Positions 8,704 to 17,679 of a stretch of DNA of 41,406 bases are shown piece by piece. Every line of letters begins with the position of its first letter. The stretch's first letter is position 1. The notes below the pieces were generated by a model. That model made no database searches. It saw nothing but the letters and a program-made list of their open reading frames with translations, and had not been told where the DNA came from. Made by a program: the position numbers and the translations under genes. The DNA comes from UBA1181 sp963626555 (GTDB lineage Bacteria > Bacteroidota > Bacteroidia > Bacteroidales > Paludibacteraceae), in contig CAVFXQ010000025.1 in the NCBI GenBank assembly GCA_963626555.1, positions 1-41,406 on the forward strand. The letters are read 5' to 3'.

Positions 8704-10746
8704 TTACCAAATCACGATTCTATCTGCTGGCGCAACATACATTGAGTCTGCCTCTGTTATTCCAAAGGCACTGTAAAAGAAATCCAACATTGGCAACTGC
8801 GTATTCACTCTGTATCGTCCATTAGCATGTGGGTCGGTCATCACCTGCTGACGAAGATACTCATCACGGTAGTTTCCTGCCCAAATTCTCGAATAGGCGA
8901 AGAGGAAACGCTGATCTGCCGTCTGTCCGTCAATCATCGGGTCTGACCCCTCTTTCATCGTATTCAAAAAGGCTTGATGAGCAATGTTCAATCCACCAAG
9001 GTCGGCTATGTTCTCACCAAGCGTCAACTCGCCATTGCAATGCAACGAATCAATTACGACAACATTCGAAAAGCGGTTCTTTAGTCGCTCAGTGGCAACC
9101 TTAAATTGTTCAGCATCGGTAGCCGTCCACCAATCGTGCAGGTTTCCATCTTTGCCAAACTGCCGCCCCTGATCATCAAACCCGTGCGTCATCTCATGTC
9201 CTATCACTACACCAATAGCACCGTAGTTTACGGCATCATCGCCTTCAGCATAGAAGAACGGAGGCTGAAGAATACCTGCAGGGAAAACAATCTCATTATT
9301 CAACGGACTGTAATAAGCGTTGACCGTTTGAGGTGTCATATACCATTTGTTCTTGTCTACTGGCCGACCAATCTCGCGCATTGACTTGACACTGGCAAAG
9401 TGGGTGAGTGCAATATAATTCTCTACAAGACTCTTCGTTGTGTCTATTGTCGCCTCTGTATAATCCTCCCAAACATCAGGGTAGCCCACCTTCACTTTGA
9501 TGGCTGCCAATTTCTCATGCGCCTCCACTTTAGTGCTATCCGACATCCAGGTCAAATTGTCTATTCGCTGACCAAACGCAGTACGAAGACCTTCTATAAG
9601 ATTCTGCATGCGTATCTTCGCATCTTTTGTGAAATATTTTTCTACGAACAACTGACCTAACGGCTGACCTAACATTCCTTGAACCATATCCAAAGAACGC
9701 TTCCAAAGAGGCTTTCTCTCTGTTACACCACTCAATGTTTTACCATAGAAATCAAATTTAGTCAAAGCATATTCATCAGATAAATAGCCCGACAAACCTC
9801 GCACGGTAGTATATTTGAGATAATCTGATAAAACAGCCTTATCTGTCTTTTGCAACAACTCGAAAACTCCTTTGAAAAACTTCGGCTGACCTACCGTAAT
9901 CTCCGAAGGTTGAACAGGAAACTCCTCAAAATAAGCCTCCCAGTCGAACAATAGATAAGCATTCTTCAACTCGTCGAAGGTCATTTTGTTGTAGGTGGCT
10001 TGCGGATCTCGATTCTCTACTTTCGTATTCATCAGACCTGCCATTGCCTTCTCAAAATCGTAAATCTTCTCTGCACGATCGTTCACACCTGCGCTATCGC
10101 CACCCAATAGCTGAAGATATTTTGCTACCATCTTCTTGTAGGCAATGATGATTTCTTGACCCTTAGTTGACTCGTCAAAATAGTAGTCTCTGTTAGGCAG
10201 ACCTATACCATCCTGCCATAATTCACCAATGTTCATTGAACTGTTTTTCGCATCTGGCGTGCAGCCCACTGCAAAGAACGGATTTCCGAAATTGAGATGG
10301 TGATATGCTATCTCTTTTGCGAAAATCTCTCCATCTAACACCCAGTCCATCTGATCAATACGATCCAAAACAAACTGAATAGGAGAGATGCCCTCACGCT
10401 CGCGGCGAGCAGAATCCATCGCCAAAGTATAATAATCTCCAATCTTCTGCTGATTCGTACCCTGTGCTGCATTTACTTTCTGTGCTGACTCAACAATCTC
10501 TTTCAGACGATCTAAGTTTTCATCGTTCAATACATCAAAAGTATTCAATCGACTCTTCTCTCCTGGAATCGGATGTGCAGCCATCCAACCTCCATTTGAA
10601 TATTGATAGAAATCGTCTCCCATCCTCACCGTCGTATCACAATCACCCGGCAAATAGTGAGCCACTTTATCCATATTATTTTTCTGACATCCCGAAAACA
10701 AAAGGGAAGATGCACAACCCATAATAATCAATCGTTTAAAATTCAT
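8704..10746 (-). CDS. pepO: M13-family zinc metallopeptidase lipoprotein (PepO/neprilysin-like)
   Basis: This 680-residue exported oligopeptidase begins with a lipoprotein signal, LLFSGC with Cys20 as the lipidated residue, so it is membrane-anchored in the cell envelope. The M13 N-terminal domain covers about 40-420. The catalytic half has substrate-binding VNAYY (475-479), zinc site HEMTH (517-521) and the third-ligand motif GENIADLGG (577-585, ligand E578). It should cleave short peptides and fits a peptide-feeding lifestyle. The protein ends in IVIW, lacking the cysteine of the CxxW ending seen in neprilysin and related exported enzymes. It precedes uvrA and tsaC on the same strand with short gaps, but uvrA appears to have its own promoter. 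Confidence 0.95.
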   Translation of the reverse strand: MNFKRLIIMGCASSLLFSGCQKNNMDKVAHYLPGDCDTTVRMGDDFYQYSNGGWMAAHPIPGEKSRLNTFDVLNDENLDRLKEIVESAQKVNAAQGTNQQKIGDYYTLAMDSARREREGISPIQFVLDRIDQMDWVLDGEIFAKEIAYHHLNFGNPFFAVGCTPDAKNSSMNIGELWQDGIGLPNRDYYFDESTKGQEIIIAYKKMVAKYLQLLGGDSAGVNDRAEKIYDFEKAMAGLMNTKVENRDPQATYNKMTFDELKNAYLLFDWEAYFEEFPVQPSEITVGQPKFFKGVFELLQKTDKAVLSDYLKYTTVRGLSGYLSDEYALTKFDFYGKTLSGVTERKPLWKRSLDMVQGMLGQPLGQLFVEKYFTKDAKIRMQNLIEGLRTAFGQRIDNLTWMSDSTKVEAHEKLAAIKVKVGYPDVWEDYTEATIDTTKSLVENYIALTHFASVKSMREIGRPVDKNKWYMTPQTVNAYYSPLNNEIVFPAGILQPPFFYAEGDDAVNYGAIGVVIGHEMTHGFDDQGRQFGKDGNLHDWWTATDAEQFKVATERLKNRFSNVVVIDSLHCNGELTLGENIADLGGLNIAHQAFLNTMKEGSDPMIDGQTADQRFLFAYSRIWAGNYRDEYLRQQVMTDPHANGRYRVNTQLPMLDFFYSAFGITEADSMYVAPADRIVIW

Positions 10747-10785
10747 TGTATTCTGATTTTACAAAAAACAGATTCTTCTAAAAAG

Positions 10786-10830
10786 AAAAAGAGAGCCAAC
10801 ATACAAAAAAACGTTAACTCTCTTTCTTTT
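10786..10830 (-). terminator. Rho-independent terminator of the dehydratase-activase gene
   Basis: The arms AAAGAGAG (10788-10795) and CTCTCTTT (10818-10825) pair, with an imperfect extension through AAC/GTT. On the minus strand they are followed by a T-rich tail, just past the stop at 10835. It separates the activase gene from pepO. Confidence 0.7.
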
Positions 10831-10834
10831 ATTC

Positions 10835-13800
10835 CTATCTCATATTGCTAGTAAATAACAACAAACGATTCGCAATATTTGCCTCACTGACACCACCATC
10901 AAAATCAAGCGACAACATATTGAGCATCGGATACTCTTTCTTAAGTTTCTTCTCAATTCCTCGTGCCACAATGTGGTTGGCAATACATCCGAACGGCTGC
11001 ATACTGATCACATTGTTACAACCATCTTTGATAAAGGCAATCACCTCTGCTGGCAACAACCAACCCTCACCAAATTGGGCCGACAGACTGACAATGTCCT
11101 TCGCATACTCGCTAATTGTCTTGATGTCTTGCTCTGGCTTGTAGAACTTAAACTGCGATGCTTCTTTCTCCAACTTCTTCATTACACGGCGAATAAGGCT
11201 ATATGCCATATCCATCACCAAAGGCGGTACTTTGAAGCGTTTCACAAAGTTCTCACGGTTGAACTTATAGTTCACGAACGCACGGAAGAAGAAGTTGTGC
11301 ACCGTCGAAGGAATAACCTCAACTCCATGCTCCATCAACCAATCAGGCACATAACGGTGCGCATACGGATTGAACTTTAAGAATATCTCGCCTGTTATTC
11401 CCGCTTTCGGATAGACCCTGTCTTCATAGATAGGTACGGCATTGAACGCTCTCGCAGCCTCGCCCGTCAACTTCAACAAACCCTTTGTATCCCCTTTCTC
11501 AACTAAAGGCTTCGCCTTTTCCAAATAGAGGTCTCGCAATTTTCTCGCCTCTCCTTTGTTCTTCTCACGAACTGCTATCGCATGGTAGAAGATTGAAAGC
11601 CAATCTCCATACATCGTAGCATAGATGATCAACGGAGCCGCTTTAATGAGATTCAACTTGAATCCCGGCTGATCTTCCGTGTTGTCTGTCCCTCCGATTC
11701 CAATTACCGGAACCTGCGAAAGTCCAGCATCCACAATCGCCTTACGGATCAACGGTGGATAATTCGTAGCACGACATTGTCCCAACTGAGTTACAGCCAC
11801 AGCCACTTTATCTAAATCGTATTTGCCAGACTGTAGCGCTTTGATCAAGTCTCCCACAATCAACGTGGCAGGATAGCAAACCTCATTGTTGGAATATTTC
11901 AATCCTATATCATTCGACTCAGCATTACTCAACGGCAAAGATACGAGATTGTAACCAGCCCATTTGAACGCCGCTGGAAAGAGAGGAGAAAGATACTCCG
12001 TAAAGAACGGCGCCAAAATAGTACGCTTCTCATTGTCTCCCACTTCGAAGCGTGTCGGCTTCACAAACTCCTTCACCTCTGTCGTCTCCTTCGCATCAAA
12101 TTTCAAACTCTCAATGAGCGAACGAACTCTCAACTTCATAGACCCAACATTGTTGATATCGTCTATCTTCAACAACGTCAACGGCTTTCCATAACGGTTC
12201 AATAACGAACGAACTTCATCCACGAAGAACGCATCTGGACCACAACCGAACGATGTCGTCTCCACAAAGTGAACATTGCGTCCCTGTCGCGCCACCCACT
12301 GCGCAGAATTCAAAATTCTGTTTACGAATGACCATTGCTTGATTATAAAAGCCTCCTGTTCGCCATTGTTTGTTTTTCTCGTAATCTCCTCTGTTACAAC
12401 GTCTACACCCATCTGCGAAATCATCTCGGATATCTTGTGCTGCACCAATGGGTCAGTGTGATATGGACGACCTGCCAAGACAATGGTCATACGGCCTTCC
12501 TTCTGCGATTTCTCAAATGCCTCTTCGTTGATCTTGCGAAGATTCAAACCAAACTCGCTATATACTTTCAGTGCCTTATCATGTGCATTTTTGATCACCT
12601 TCTTAGGCACGCCCAACGTCTCCATGTATCTGTACAACTGCTTCAAAAGCAACTCATCGTCTTTGAATGAGATGACAGGCGAATCAATCGGAATTTCCGA
12701 CTCAATAGCACTATTCACCACCTCTGGATAACCGATGATAATAGGACAGTTGAAACTATTGGCAACAGACTTGTCTTCCTCCTTTTCGTAAACCACACGT
12801 GGGAAGAATATTCTATCAACTCCTTTCTGCTGCAATTCATAGATATGGCTATGCACCAATTTTGCAGGGAAACAGATGTTATCCGACATGACAGAGTGAA
12901 CCCCCTTCTCGTAATTGCGATAGGTTGACGTGGACGAAAGCACAACCTCAATGTTACACTCTGTGAAGAAAGTATGCCAGAACGGAAACTCCTCATACAT
13001 ATTGAGTGCTCGTGGAATTCCCATCTTCATCAACGGATGCGTCAACTGAGAAGGCATCTCGGCACGATCAAACAACTCGTGATACTTACGGTTGCTCATG
13101 TCTATGCCTGGCTTCGCATCTGTCTTTCCATTATGGAAGATTTTCTCACATTTGTTTCCTGAATAGTAAACGCCTCCGTTTTTGAAAATATATTTTGAAA
13201 TCTGACAATTGTTCTCGCAACCCTTGCATGCCAACAATTTCGTATCGTACTCTGCCGAGTTGAGGAACGTGTCAAGTGGAGTAGCCTCCTTTTGCTGGTC
13301 GCACATGCGCTTCGCATAGAGGGCGCAACCATACGCACCCATCAACTCAGGCACGTTGTTGCAATATACGGTTTTACCCGTCAGATTCTCAAACGCCTTG
13401 ACGATAGAGTCATTTTTCATCGTTCCTCCCTGAAGCACAATGTTTTTTCCTAGGTCGTCGTAGTTCTTGATTTTCAATACTTTAAACAAGCAGTTTTTCA
13501 CCACCGAATAGGCAAGTCCTGCTGCAATATCGCTCACTGCATACCCCTCGCGAAGCACCTGTTTCACCTTCGAGTTCATAAACACCGTGCAACGTGTTCC
13601 AAGGTCGCATGGATCCTTGCTCTGGCACGCTTGGTAAACGAAATCCGATATTTCACATCCCAACGTGTTGGCGAACGTCTCTATAAACGAACCACAACCC
13701 GAAGAACAAGCCTCATTGATTTCCATGTGTGTCAACGCCCCATTCTCCACATAGATGGCTTTCATGTCCTGCCCACCAATATCAAGAATAAACGACACAT

Positions 13801-15073
13801 CTGGACACATATTCTTGGCCGCCACATAATGTGCCATCGTCTCTATCATTCCATAATCAAGCGAATAGGCGGCTTTAATCAAGTCCTCACCATATCCCGT
13901 AGAGCATCCTGCCGTGATGTGTAGGTCTAACTTTTCCTCCTCGCAACGAGCCTTCAAACGCTCCAATCCACGATGAACGGCCTCTATTGGGTTTCCTCCA
14001 TTATGCGTGTAATATTTGAAGAGTATGTCGCCCTGTTCATTAATCAGCACAACTTTTGTCGTCGTTGATCCTGAGTCAATACCCAAGTATGTCTTTCCCT
14101 TACACTCCGCCAAGTTCACCACTGGAATATGCATGCGTTCCTTCTCTCCCTTCCAAGCTAAAAACTCTTCCTCATCTTTGAAGATAGGGGGGAGAGAGAC
14201 ATTCGTCTTGTTTCGATTTGGATTTTGAGGTTGCGACTGTGTTTCTGGTTCTTTACTCAAACGATCTGTCAACTCCTTTACGCTGATAGGCTCCATATCA
14301 TTCTTAAAGAGAGCTGTACCCCACGCAGGAATAATATTGGCGTTATCAAGAACCACACAGTCTTGCTCCAAATTAAGACGGAAATAATCGGCAATGGCTT
14401 TTCTAAGCGAACCGATAAAGGTGAGCGGACCACCACAAAACAACACTTTCGGACGAACCTCACAACCATGCGAGAGTGCACTTGCCGTCTGCACGGCCAC
14501 AGCCCTAAAGATGGATGCCGCAATATCCTCTTTCGAAACATTGCGAGCAATCAAGTTTTGAATATCCGTCTTTGAGAACACACCGCAACGAGAAGCAATA
14601 GGGTAGATATGATTGGCGTTCTTCGCCAACCCATCCAAATCCGTTACCTCAACGCCCAAGCAGAGAGCCATTTGGTCAATAAACGCACCCGTACCGCCCG
14701 CACAGTTTCCATTCATTCGAAGGTCGGACACCTGACCGTTGTTCAAATATACGATTTTGGCATCCTCGCCACCAATGTCAATGATTGTTGATATTTCGGG
14801 ATGTACTTTTTTAGTAAATTCAGACGCCGCTATTACCTCTTGTACAAAAGGGATATTATAGCGTTCAGCTACACCCAAACCAACGGAGCCTGTGATAGAC
14901 AATGTGAATTTTTCAGTTGTCAAGATGGAATTCAACTCCTCAAGAAAAGCAGCAATTGCCCCTTTGACATTCGCTAAATGGCGTCTGTACGACGAGTAAA
15001 CAACCTCTTGCTTGTCGTTCAACACGACTATCTTAGCAGTTGTAGAACCAACATCAAGACCTATTTTAAACAT
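10835..15073 (-). CDS. Giant acyl-CoA dehydratase activase-related protein (two BcrAD/BadFG ATPase domains plus DUF2229/HgdB-like part)
   Basis: This 1,412-residue cytoplasmic protein belongs to the 2-hydroxyacyl-CoA dehydratase activator family. Domain 1 (about 1-260) has ASKHA nucleotide motifs GLDVGSTTAK (5-14) and IDIGGEDAK (98-106) and the iron-sulfur cysteines C124 (GNCAGGTGAF) and C163 (SRCGVF). Domain 2 (about 328-590) repeats this with GIDSGSTTTK (331-340), DIGGQDMK (431-438), C456/C460 and C495. The rest (about 620-1412) matches the DUF2229 plus dehydratase-D-like region. Known activators use ATP to push an electron from a [4Fe-4S] cluster onto a dehydratase. The fusion of two activators to a dehydratase-like part is widespread in gut anaerobes, but its substrate is unknown. 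No separate dehydratase subunits lie nearby. Length is normal for this fusion. Confidence 0.9.
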   Translation of the reverse strand: MFKIGLDVGSTTAKIVVLNDKQEVVYSSYRRHLANVKGAIAAFLEELNSILTTEKFTLSITGSVGLGVAERYNIPFVQEVIAASEFTKKVHPEISTIIDIGGEDAKIVYLNNGQVSDLRMNGNCAGGTGAFIDQMALCLGVEVTDLDGLAKNANHIYPIASRCGVFSKTDIQNLIARNVSKEDIAASIFRAVAVQTASALSHGCEVRPKVLFCGGPLTFIGSLRKAIADYFRLNLEQDCVVLDNANIIPAWGTALFKNDMEPISVKELTDRLSKEPETQSQPQNPNRNKTNVSLPPIFKDEEEFLAWKGEKERMHIPVVNLAECKGKTYLGIDSGSTTTKVVLINEQGDILFKYYTHNGGNPIEAVHRGLERLKARCEEEKLDLHITAGCSTGYGEDLIKAAYSLDYGMIETMAHYVAAKNMCPDVSFILDIGGQDMKAIYVENGALTHMEINEACSSGCGSFIETFANTLGCEISDFVYQACQSKDPCDLGTRCTVFMNSKVKQVLREGYAVSDIAAGLAYSVVKNCLFKVLKIKNYDDLGKNIVLQGGTMKNDSIVKAFENLTGKTVYCNNVPELMGAYGCALYAKRMCDQQKEATPLDTFLNSAEYDTKLLACKGCENNCQISKYIFKNGGVYYSGNKCEKIFHNGKTDAKPGIDMSNRKYHELFDRAEMPSQLTHPLMKMGIPRALNMYEEFPFWHTFFTECNIEVVLSSTSTYRNYEKGVHSVMSDNICFPAKLVHSHIYELQQKGVDRIFFPRVVYEKEEDKSVANSFNCPIIIGYPEVVNSAIESEIPIDSPVISFKDDELLLKQLYRYMETLGVPKKVIKNAHDKALKVYSEFGLNLRKINEEAFEKSQKEGRMTIVLAGRPYHTDPLVQHKISEMISQMGVDVVTEEITRKTNNGEQEAFIIKQWSFVNRILNSAQWVARQGRNVHFVETTSFGCGPDAFFVDEVRSLLNRYGKPLTLLKIDDINNVGSMKLRVRSLIESLKFDAKETTEVKEFVKPTRFEVGDNEKRTILAPFFTEYLSPLFPAAFKWAGYNLVSLPLSNAESNDIGLKYSNNEVCYPATLIVGDLIKALQSGKYDLDKVAVAVTQLGQCRATNYPPLIRKAIVDAGLSQVPVIGIGGTDNTEDQPGFKLNLIKAAPLIIYATMYGDWLSIFYHAIAVREKNKGEARKLRDLYLEKAKPLVEKGDTKGLLKLTGEAARAFNAVPIYEDRVYPKAGITGEIFLKFNPYAHRYVPDWLMEHGVEVIPSTVHNFFFRAFVNYKFNRENFVKRFKVPPLVMDMAYSLIRRVMKKLEKEASQFKFYKPEQDIKTISEYAKDIVSLSAQFGEGWLLPAEVIAFIKDGCNNVISMQPFGCIANHIVARGIEKKLKKEYPMLNMLSLDFDGGVSEANIANRLLLFTSNMR

Positions 15074-15125
15074 ACTTTGAAATAATTTTTCTTCTTTTCC
15101 TTCTCTATTTTATTCTAACTCTGCA

Positions 15126-15163
15126 CTTTTTTGTTACTTATCCAAAACAAGTAACGAAAAAAG
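15126..15163. promoter_or_regulatory. Long hairpin in the leader of the activase gene
   Basis: CTTTTTT followed by GTTACTT pairs with AAGTAAC followed by AAAAAAG, with one bulged base and a 9-nt loop. It has a run of T before and a run of A after on either strand, so it is not a standard terminator. If transcription starts from the -7 element at 15171-15178, it lies in the activase 5' untranslated region and may affect RNA stability or translation. Confidence 0.35.
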
Positions 15164-15170
15164 CCTTTGG

Positions 15171-15178
15171 CAAAATTA
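15171..15178 (-). promoter_or_regulatory. Candidate -7 promoter element of the activase gene
   Basis: On the minus strand TAATTTTG matches TAnnTTTG. Transcription would begin near 15164, giving a leader of about 90 nt that contains the 15126-15163 hairpin. No clear TTTG at -33 is visible. Confidence 0.35.
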
Positions 15179-15271
15179 CGAAAAAAAATTGGGAGAGGGG
15201 GTAATTGAGAAAAAATGGAGAATAGCATAAACGAAAACAGATAGACAAACTCCTTTTTTTCTTTTCTTTCT

Positions 15272-16627
15272 TTACATTCTTCCTTTCAAAACAATTCCTA
15301 TCCTCTCTACAACACCTGTCACTAAAGCGTTTCCCATAAGAAAAGCACGACGCAAATCACTCGCCTCTTTTGTATGATTGTCTGGAAACATATTTAGTCG
15401 TTCTAATTCAATAGGAAGGAGACGGCGATAGCGTCCATTTTCAGTACGTATGATATGCTTAAACCGTGAGGGAGCAGCACCACCTTCACCCGTGATAATA
15501 GTGCGTGAAGCACGATCAAGATAGTCGGGGAACGCCATCGCTCCCTCACTATAATTGTACTCAAATCCTGTGCTTTTGTTAATGCGCTTCAGCGATTTGT
15601 GCCCTTTAAGATATTCCCATTTTGATAAATCTTCTTCTGTTATGAAAAACTCCTTTGGAACGTCTTTTTCATCTTCTAATATCTCACCCAATGTAATGTA
15701 ATGACCATCATAAACAGACAACGTGTCAAGCGTAAAAACCTCACCATTGCTCATCACACCCGAGTTCTGAAACGGACTCTCTTTCTTTCCCTTATTGAAA
15801 TTTTCAGATACCTCTGCTATATCCATTGAAATGGAAAAAATTCCCATTTTCTTGTCCTTCCTCTGACATGGAAACGCCGTTGCCATCACACCATTAGATA
15901 GCACCCAATCAAATTTTTCACTCTCTGACAAATATTGATTTTGTAGTTTCGTATCTATTTGATAGGCAACAATATACGTTCTACGACGCCTTTGAGGCAT
16001 ACCATATTCTGCAGCATTCACCACACGCCACTCAACAGTATATCCCAAATTGGCGAGAGAGGAAAGAATAATCGCAAAATCGCGTCCCCTTTGTTTAGCA
16101 GGCGAGTTGAGCAGTCTGTCTACGTTCTCCAACATCAGATATTTTGGACGTTTGTCACCTTTCTCTAACAATATTCGATAAATCTGCCACCAAAGAACAC
16201 CCTTCTTGCCCTCAATGCCACTCGAACGTTGCAGGGTCGTCGCCACAGAATAATCCTGACAAGGAAACCCTCCGCACAACAAATCACTATCAGGAATCTC
16301 ACTCGTTGGCACAGAAGCTATGTCCTCATTGCAATGTCCTAAAGTTCCGAATCGTTTACAATAGATGACACTCGCATCCTGTCGTTTCGTAGAGGGCTCC
16401 CACTGATTGTTCCAAACTGTTTTATAATGTTCGGAAGCACGTTCCAAACCGACACGAAAACCTCCAACACCAGCGAAAAGTTCCACCACACGAATATCTC
16501 CATCCGTAGTTTGCACCACTTCCTCAGAAAAAAGGGACAACTCTTTGATACGTCTATGAATTGCTCTTGAATATTGAATAGCTGGCTCACAAAGAACACT
16601 ATAAGTATCTTCTATTTTATAATTCAT
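15272..16627 (-). CDS. C5-cytosine DNA methyltransferase (R-M locus 2, M.Sau3AI-type context)
   Basis: This 451-residue enzyme methylates C5 of cytosine in a specific DNA sequence. It has motif I LFAGVGGFRVGLE (residues 50-62), catalytic motif IV FPCQDYS with nucleophile Cys123, motif VI LENV, motif VIII MPQRRRRTY and motif X GNALVTGV near the C-terminus. The long segment between VIII and X holds the target-recognition domain. I chose the ATG at 16627 over a TTG nine bases upstream. The start overlaps the out-of-frame tail of the endonuclease remnant. Its neighbour is Sau3AI/MutH-like, and M.Sau3AI is also a C5 enzyme, so GATC is a reasonable but unproved target. Confidence 0.93.
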   Translation of the reverse strand: MNYKIEDTYSVLCEPAIQYSRAIHRRIKELSLFSEEVVQTTDGDIRVVELFAGVGGFRVGLERASEHYKTVWNNQWEPSTKRQDASVIYCKRFGTLGHCNEDIASVPTSEIPDSDLLCGGFPCQDYSVATTLQRSSGIEGKKGVLWWQIYRILLEKGDKRPKYLMLENVDRLLNSPAKQRGRDFAIILSSLANLGYTVEWRVVNAAEYGMPQRRRRTYIVAYQIDTKLQNQYLSESEKFDWVLSNGVMATAFPCQRKDKKMGIFSISMDIAEVSENFNKGKKESPFQNSGVMSNGEVFTLDTLSVYDGHYITLGEILEDEKDVPKEFFITEEDLSKWEYLKGHKSLKRINKSTGFEYNYSEGAMAFPDYLDRASRTIITGEGGAAPSRFKHIIRTENGRYRRLLPIELERLNMFPDNHTKEASDLRRAFLMGNALVTGVVERIGIVLKGRM

Positions 16628-16799
16628 TGTCAACAATTTTCTTTACATACTTGGCATTAAACCAATAACAAAATTTTTTCGTCATCCCACCGTTTGGATT
16701 CGGGGTCAAATCAGCAGCAATAGCAGCCTTAGGACGAACGTGAAAGTTACGATCACTTTCCAAATTCCAAAAATATTTCGATTCTATATGATTTTCAAT
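16617..16799 (-). pseudogene. Out-of-frame C-terminal tail of the Sau3AI/MutH-like endonuclease
   Basis: Just past the premature stop of the endonuclease gene, the frame shifted by one base is open for about 60 codons to TAA at 16617-16619. It reads IENHIESKYFWNLESD, then FHVRPKAAIAADL, then KKFCYWFNAKYVKKIVDNEL. HVRPxA followed by K-x-x-x-FWxNxxY is the characteristic end of Sau3AI/MutH-type endonucleases, where Sau3AI itself has HVRPHTNNRDY and TKQSFWINNDYIKK. The upstream part of this frame contains a stop. It is therefore the displaced 3' end of the same gene and not a new one. It ends inside the start of the methyltransferase gene, overlapping by 11 nt. Confidence 0.75.
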
Positions 16800-17568
16800 T
16801 ACGCATTGTTGAATATTTCTCCAAATTTCTCAATTCATCAATTGAAAAAAGCGCGTCAACCTCCGACCGTGGCAAATCAAAATTGCAATATGCTCCATTC
16901 ACATTGTGCTTTTGAACTTCTTCCAAAACACGACGCATATAGGCCGTCTTCAAACTCCATGCTCTTCGAGGAGCACCAACCGAGTTTCCATGCTGCGCCA
17001 TCAATGAGTCTCCCTTCTGACCTTTTCGACATGCCCCGAGATACATAGTGTCTCCTTCTGACAATGTATGGGCCTCTCCATTTTTTATTTTTTTAACAAT
17101 TACCTCATAATCCTGCCGAATAATTAAAAGATCTTTCTCTGGAATCTTCCAAAGTACCGTGAATAGGAACTTCAAATCAAGTTTAGAAGCTCCTGATTGA
17201 TGCAAGTAAAACATCAATAACATCACCAAACACTTTTGATAAAAATGCGATTGCTCAAATGTTTTGCTCCAGTCTTCTATATAGTTAATCATACTGCAAA
17301 CAAGTCTTTCTTTTATGAACAATTCCTGTTTGCTAACAGATTTCTTCAAAGGTGTGCATTTCAATTCCACACCTGCAGCTACAAAATCTGCCTCTTGTCG
17401 ACTGTTAGTATCATACCCAAAATATAACTCCTCTACTAACTGACCTAAGCTTCCCTTTCCTTTATTTTCTTCTGCATTTGGCGCAAAATCCCTCAAGCAA
17501 TGTTTTAATAAACCTTTGCTATATTCAAAAATTGACGTTATATCTTTTTCGTTATATGATTTTTCCAT
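16795..17568 (-). CDS. Sau3AI/MutH-family restriction endonuclease, truncated to the catalytic domain
   Basis: This 257-residue product matches the N-terminal catalytic half of Sau3AI (family cutting GATC). It has GKGSLGQLVEELYFG (38-51), EADFVAAGVELKCTP (59-73, with catalytic D61, E68 and K70), KERLVCSMINY (86-96), and GEAHTLSEG followed by the SLKTAYMRRVLEE segment. Sau3AI has about 490 residues, its C-terminal half being a MutH-like allosteric domain. Here translation ends after STMRN. Only about 60 residues of the true C-terminus remain, in another frame at 16617-16799. So roughly 150-170 residues of the second domain appear deleted and the junction frameshifted. The catalytic residues are intact, so weak activity is possible, but it is probably a decaying gene or relies on a different effector. 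An assembly error at the frameshift is also possible. Confidence 0.78.
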   Translation of the reverse strand: MEKSYNEKDITSIFEYSKGLLKHCLRDFAPNAEENKGKGSLGQLVEELYFGYDTNSRQEADFVAAGVELKCTPLKKSVSKQELFIKERLVCSMINYIEDWSKTFEQSHFYQKCLVMLLMFYLHQSGASKLDLKFLFTVLWKIPEKDLLIIRQDYEVIVKKIKNGEAHTLSEGDTMYLGACRKGQKGDSLMAQHGNSVGAPRRAWSLKTAYMRRVLEEVQKHNVNGAYCNFDLPRSEVDALFSIDELRNLEKYSTMRN

Positions 17569-17591
17569 TACAAACTCACAAATACTCCGAA

Positions 17592-17599
17592 CAAAGATA
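17592..17599 (-). promoter_or_regulatory. Candidate -7 promoter element of R-M locus 2
   Basis: On the minus strand TATCTTTG matches TAnnTTTG and would start transcription about 17 nt before the endonuclease ATG at 17568. It would then drive both the endonuclease remnant and the methyltransferase. No TTTG is found at -33. Confidence 0.4.
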
Positions 17600-17679
17600 A
17601 CACTTCTTAACTAATCCTTGAATATTACGCAACTCCTTTAAAAAGCATTTTCGTATCTTCGCAAATAAACTTCATACCT

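Noticed and set aside
15126..15163. Terminator of the C5 methyltransferase at 15272
   Set aside because: Although it is a good stem, it is followed by A and not T on the minus strand, so it does not look like an intrinsic terminator.
16628..16636. TTG start nine bases upstream for the C5 methyltransferase
   Set aside because: An ATG follows directly in frame and the extra three residues carry no conserved feature.
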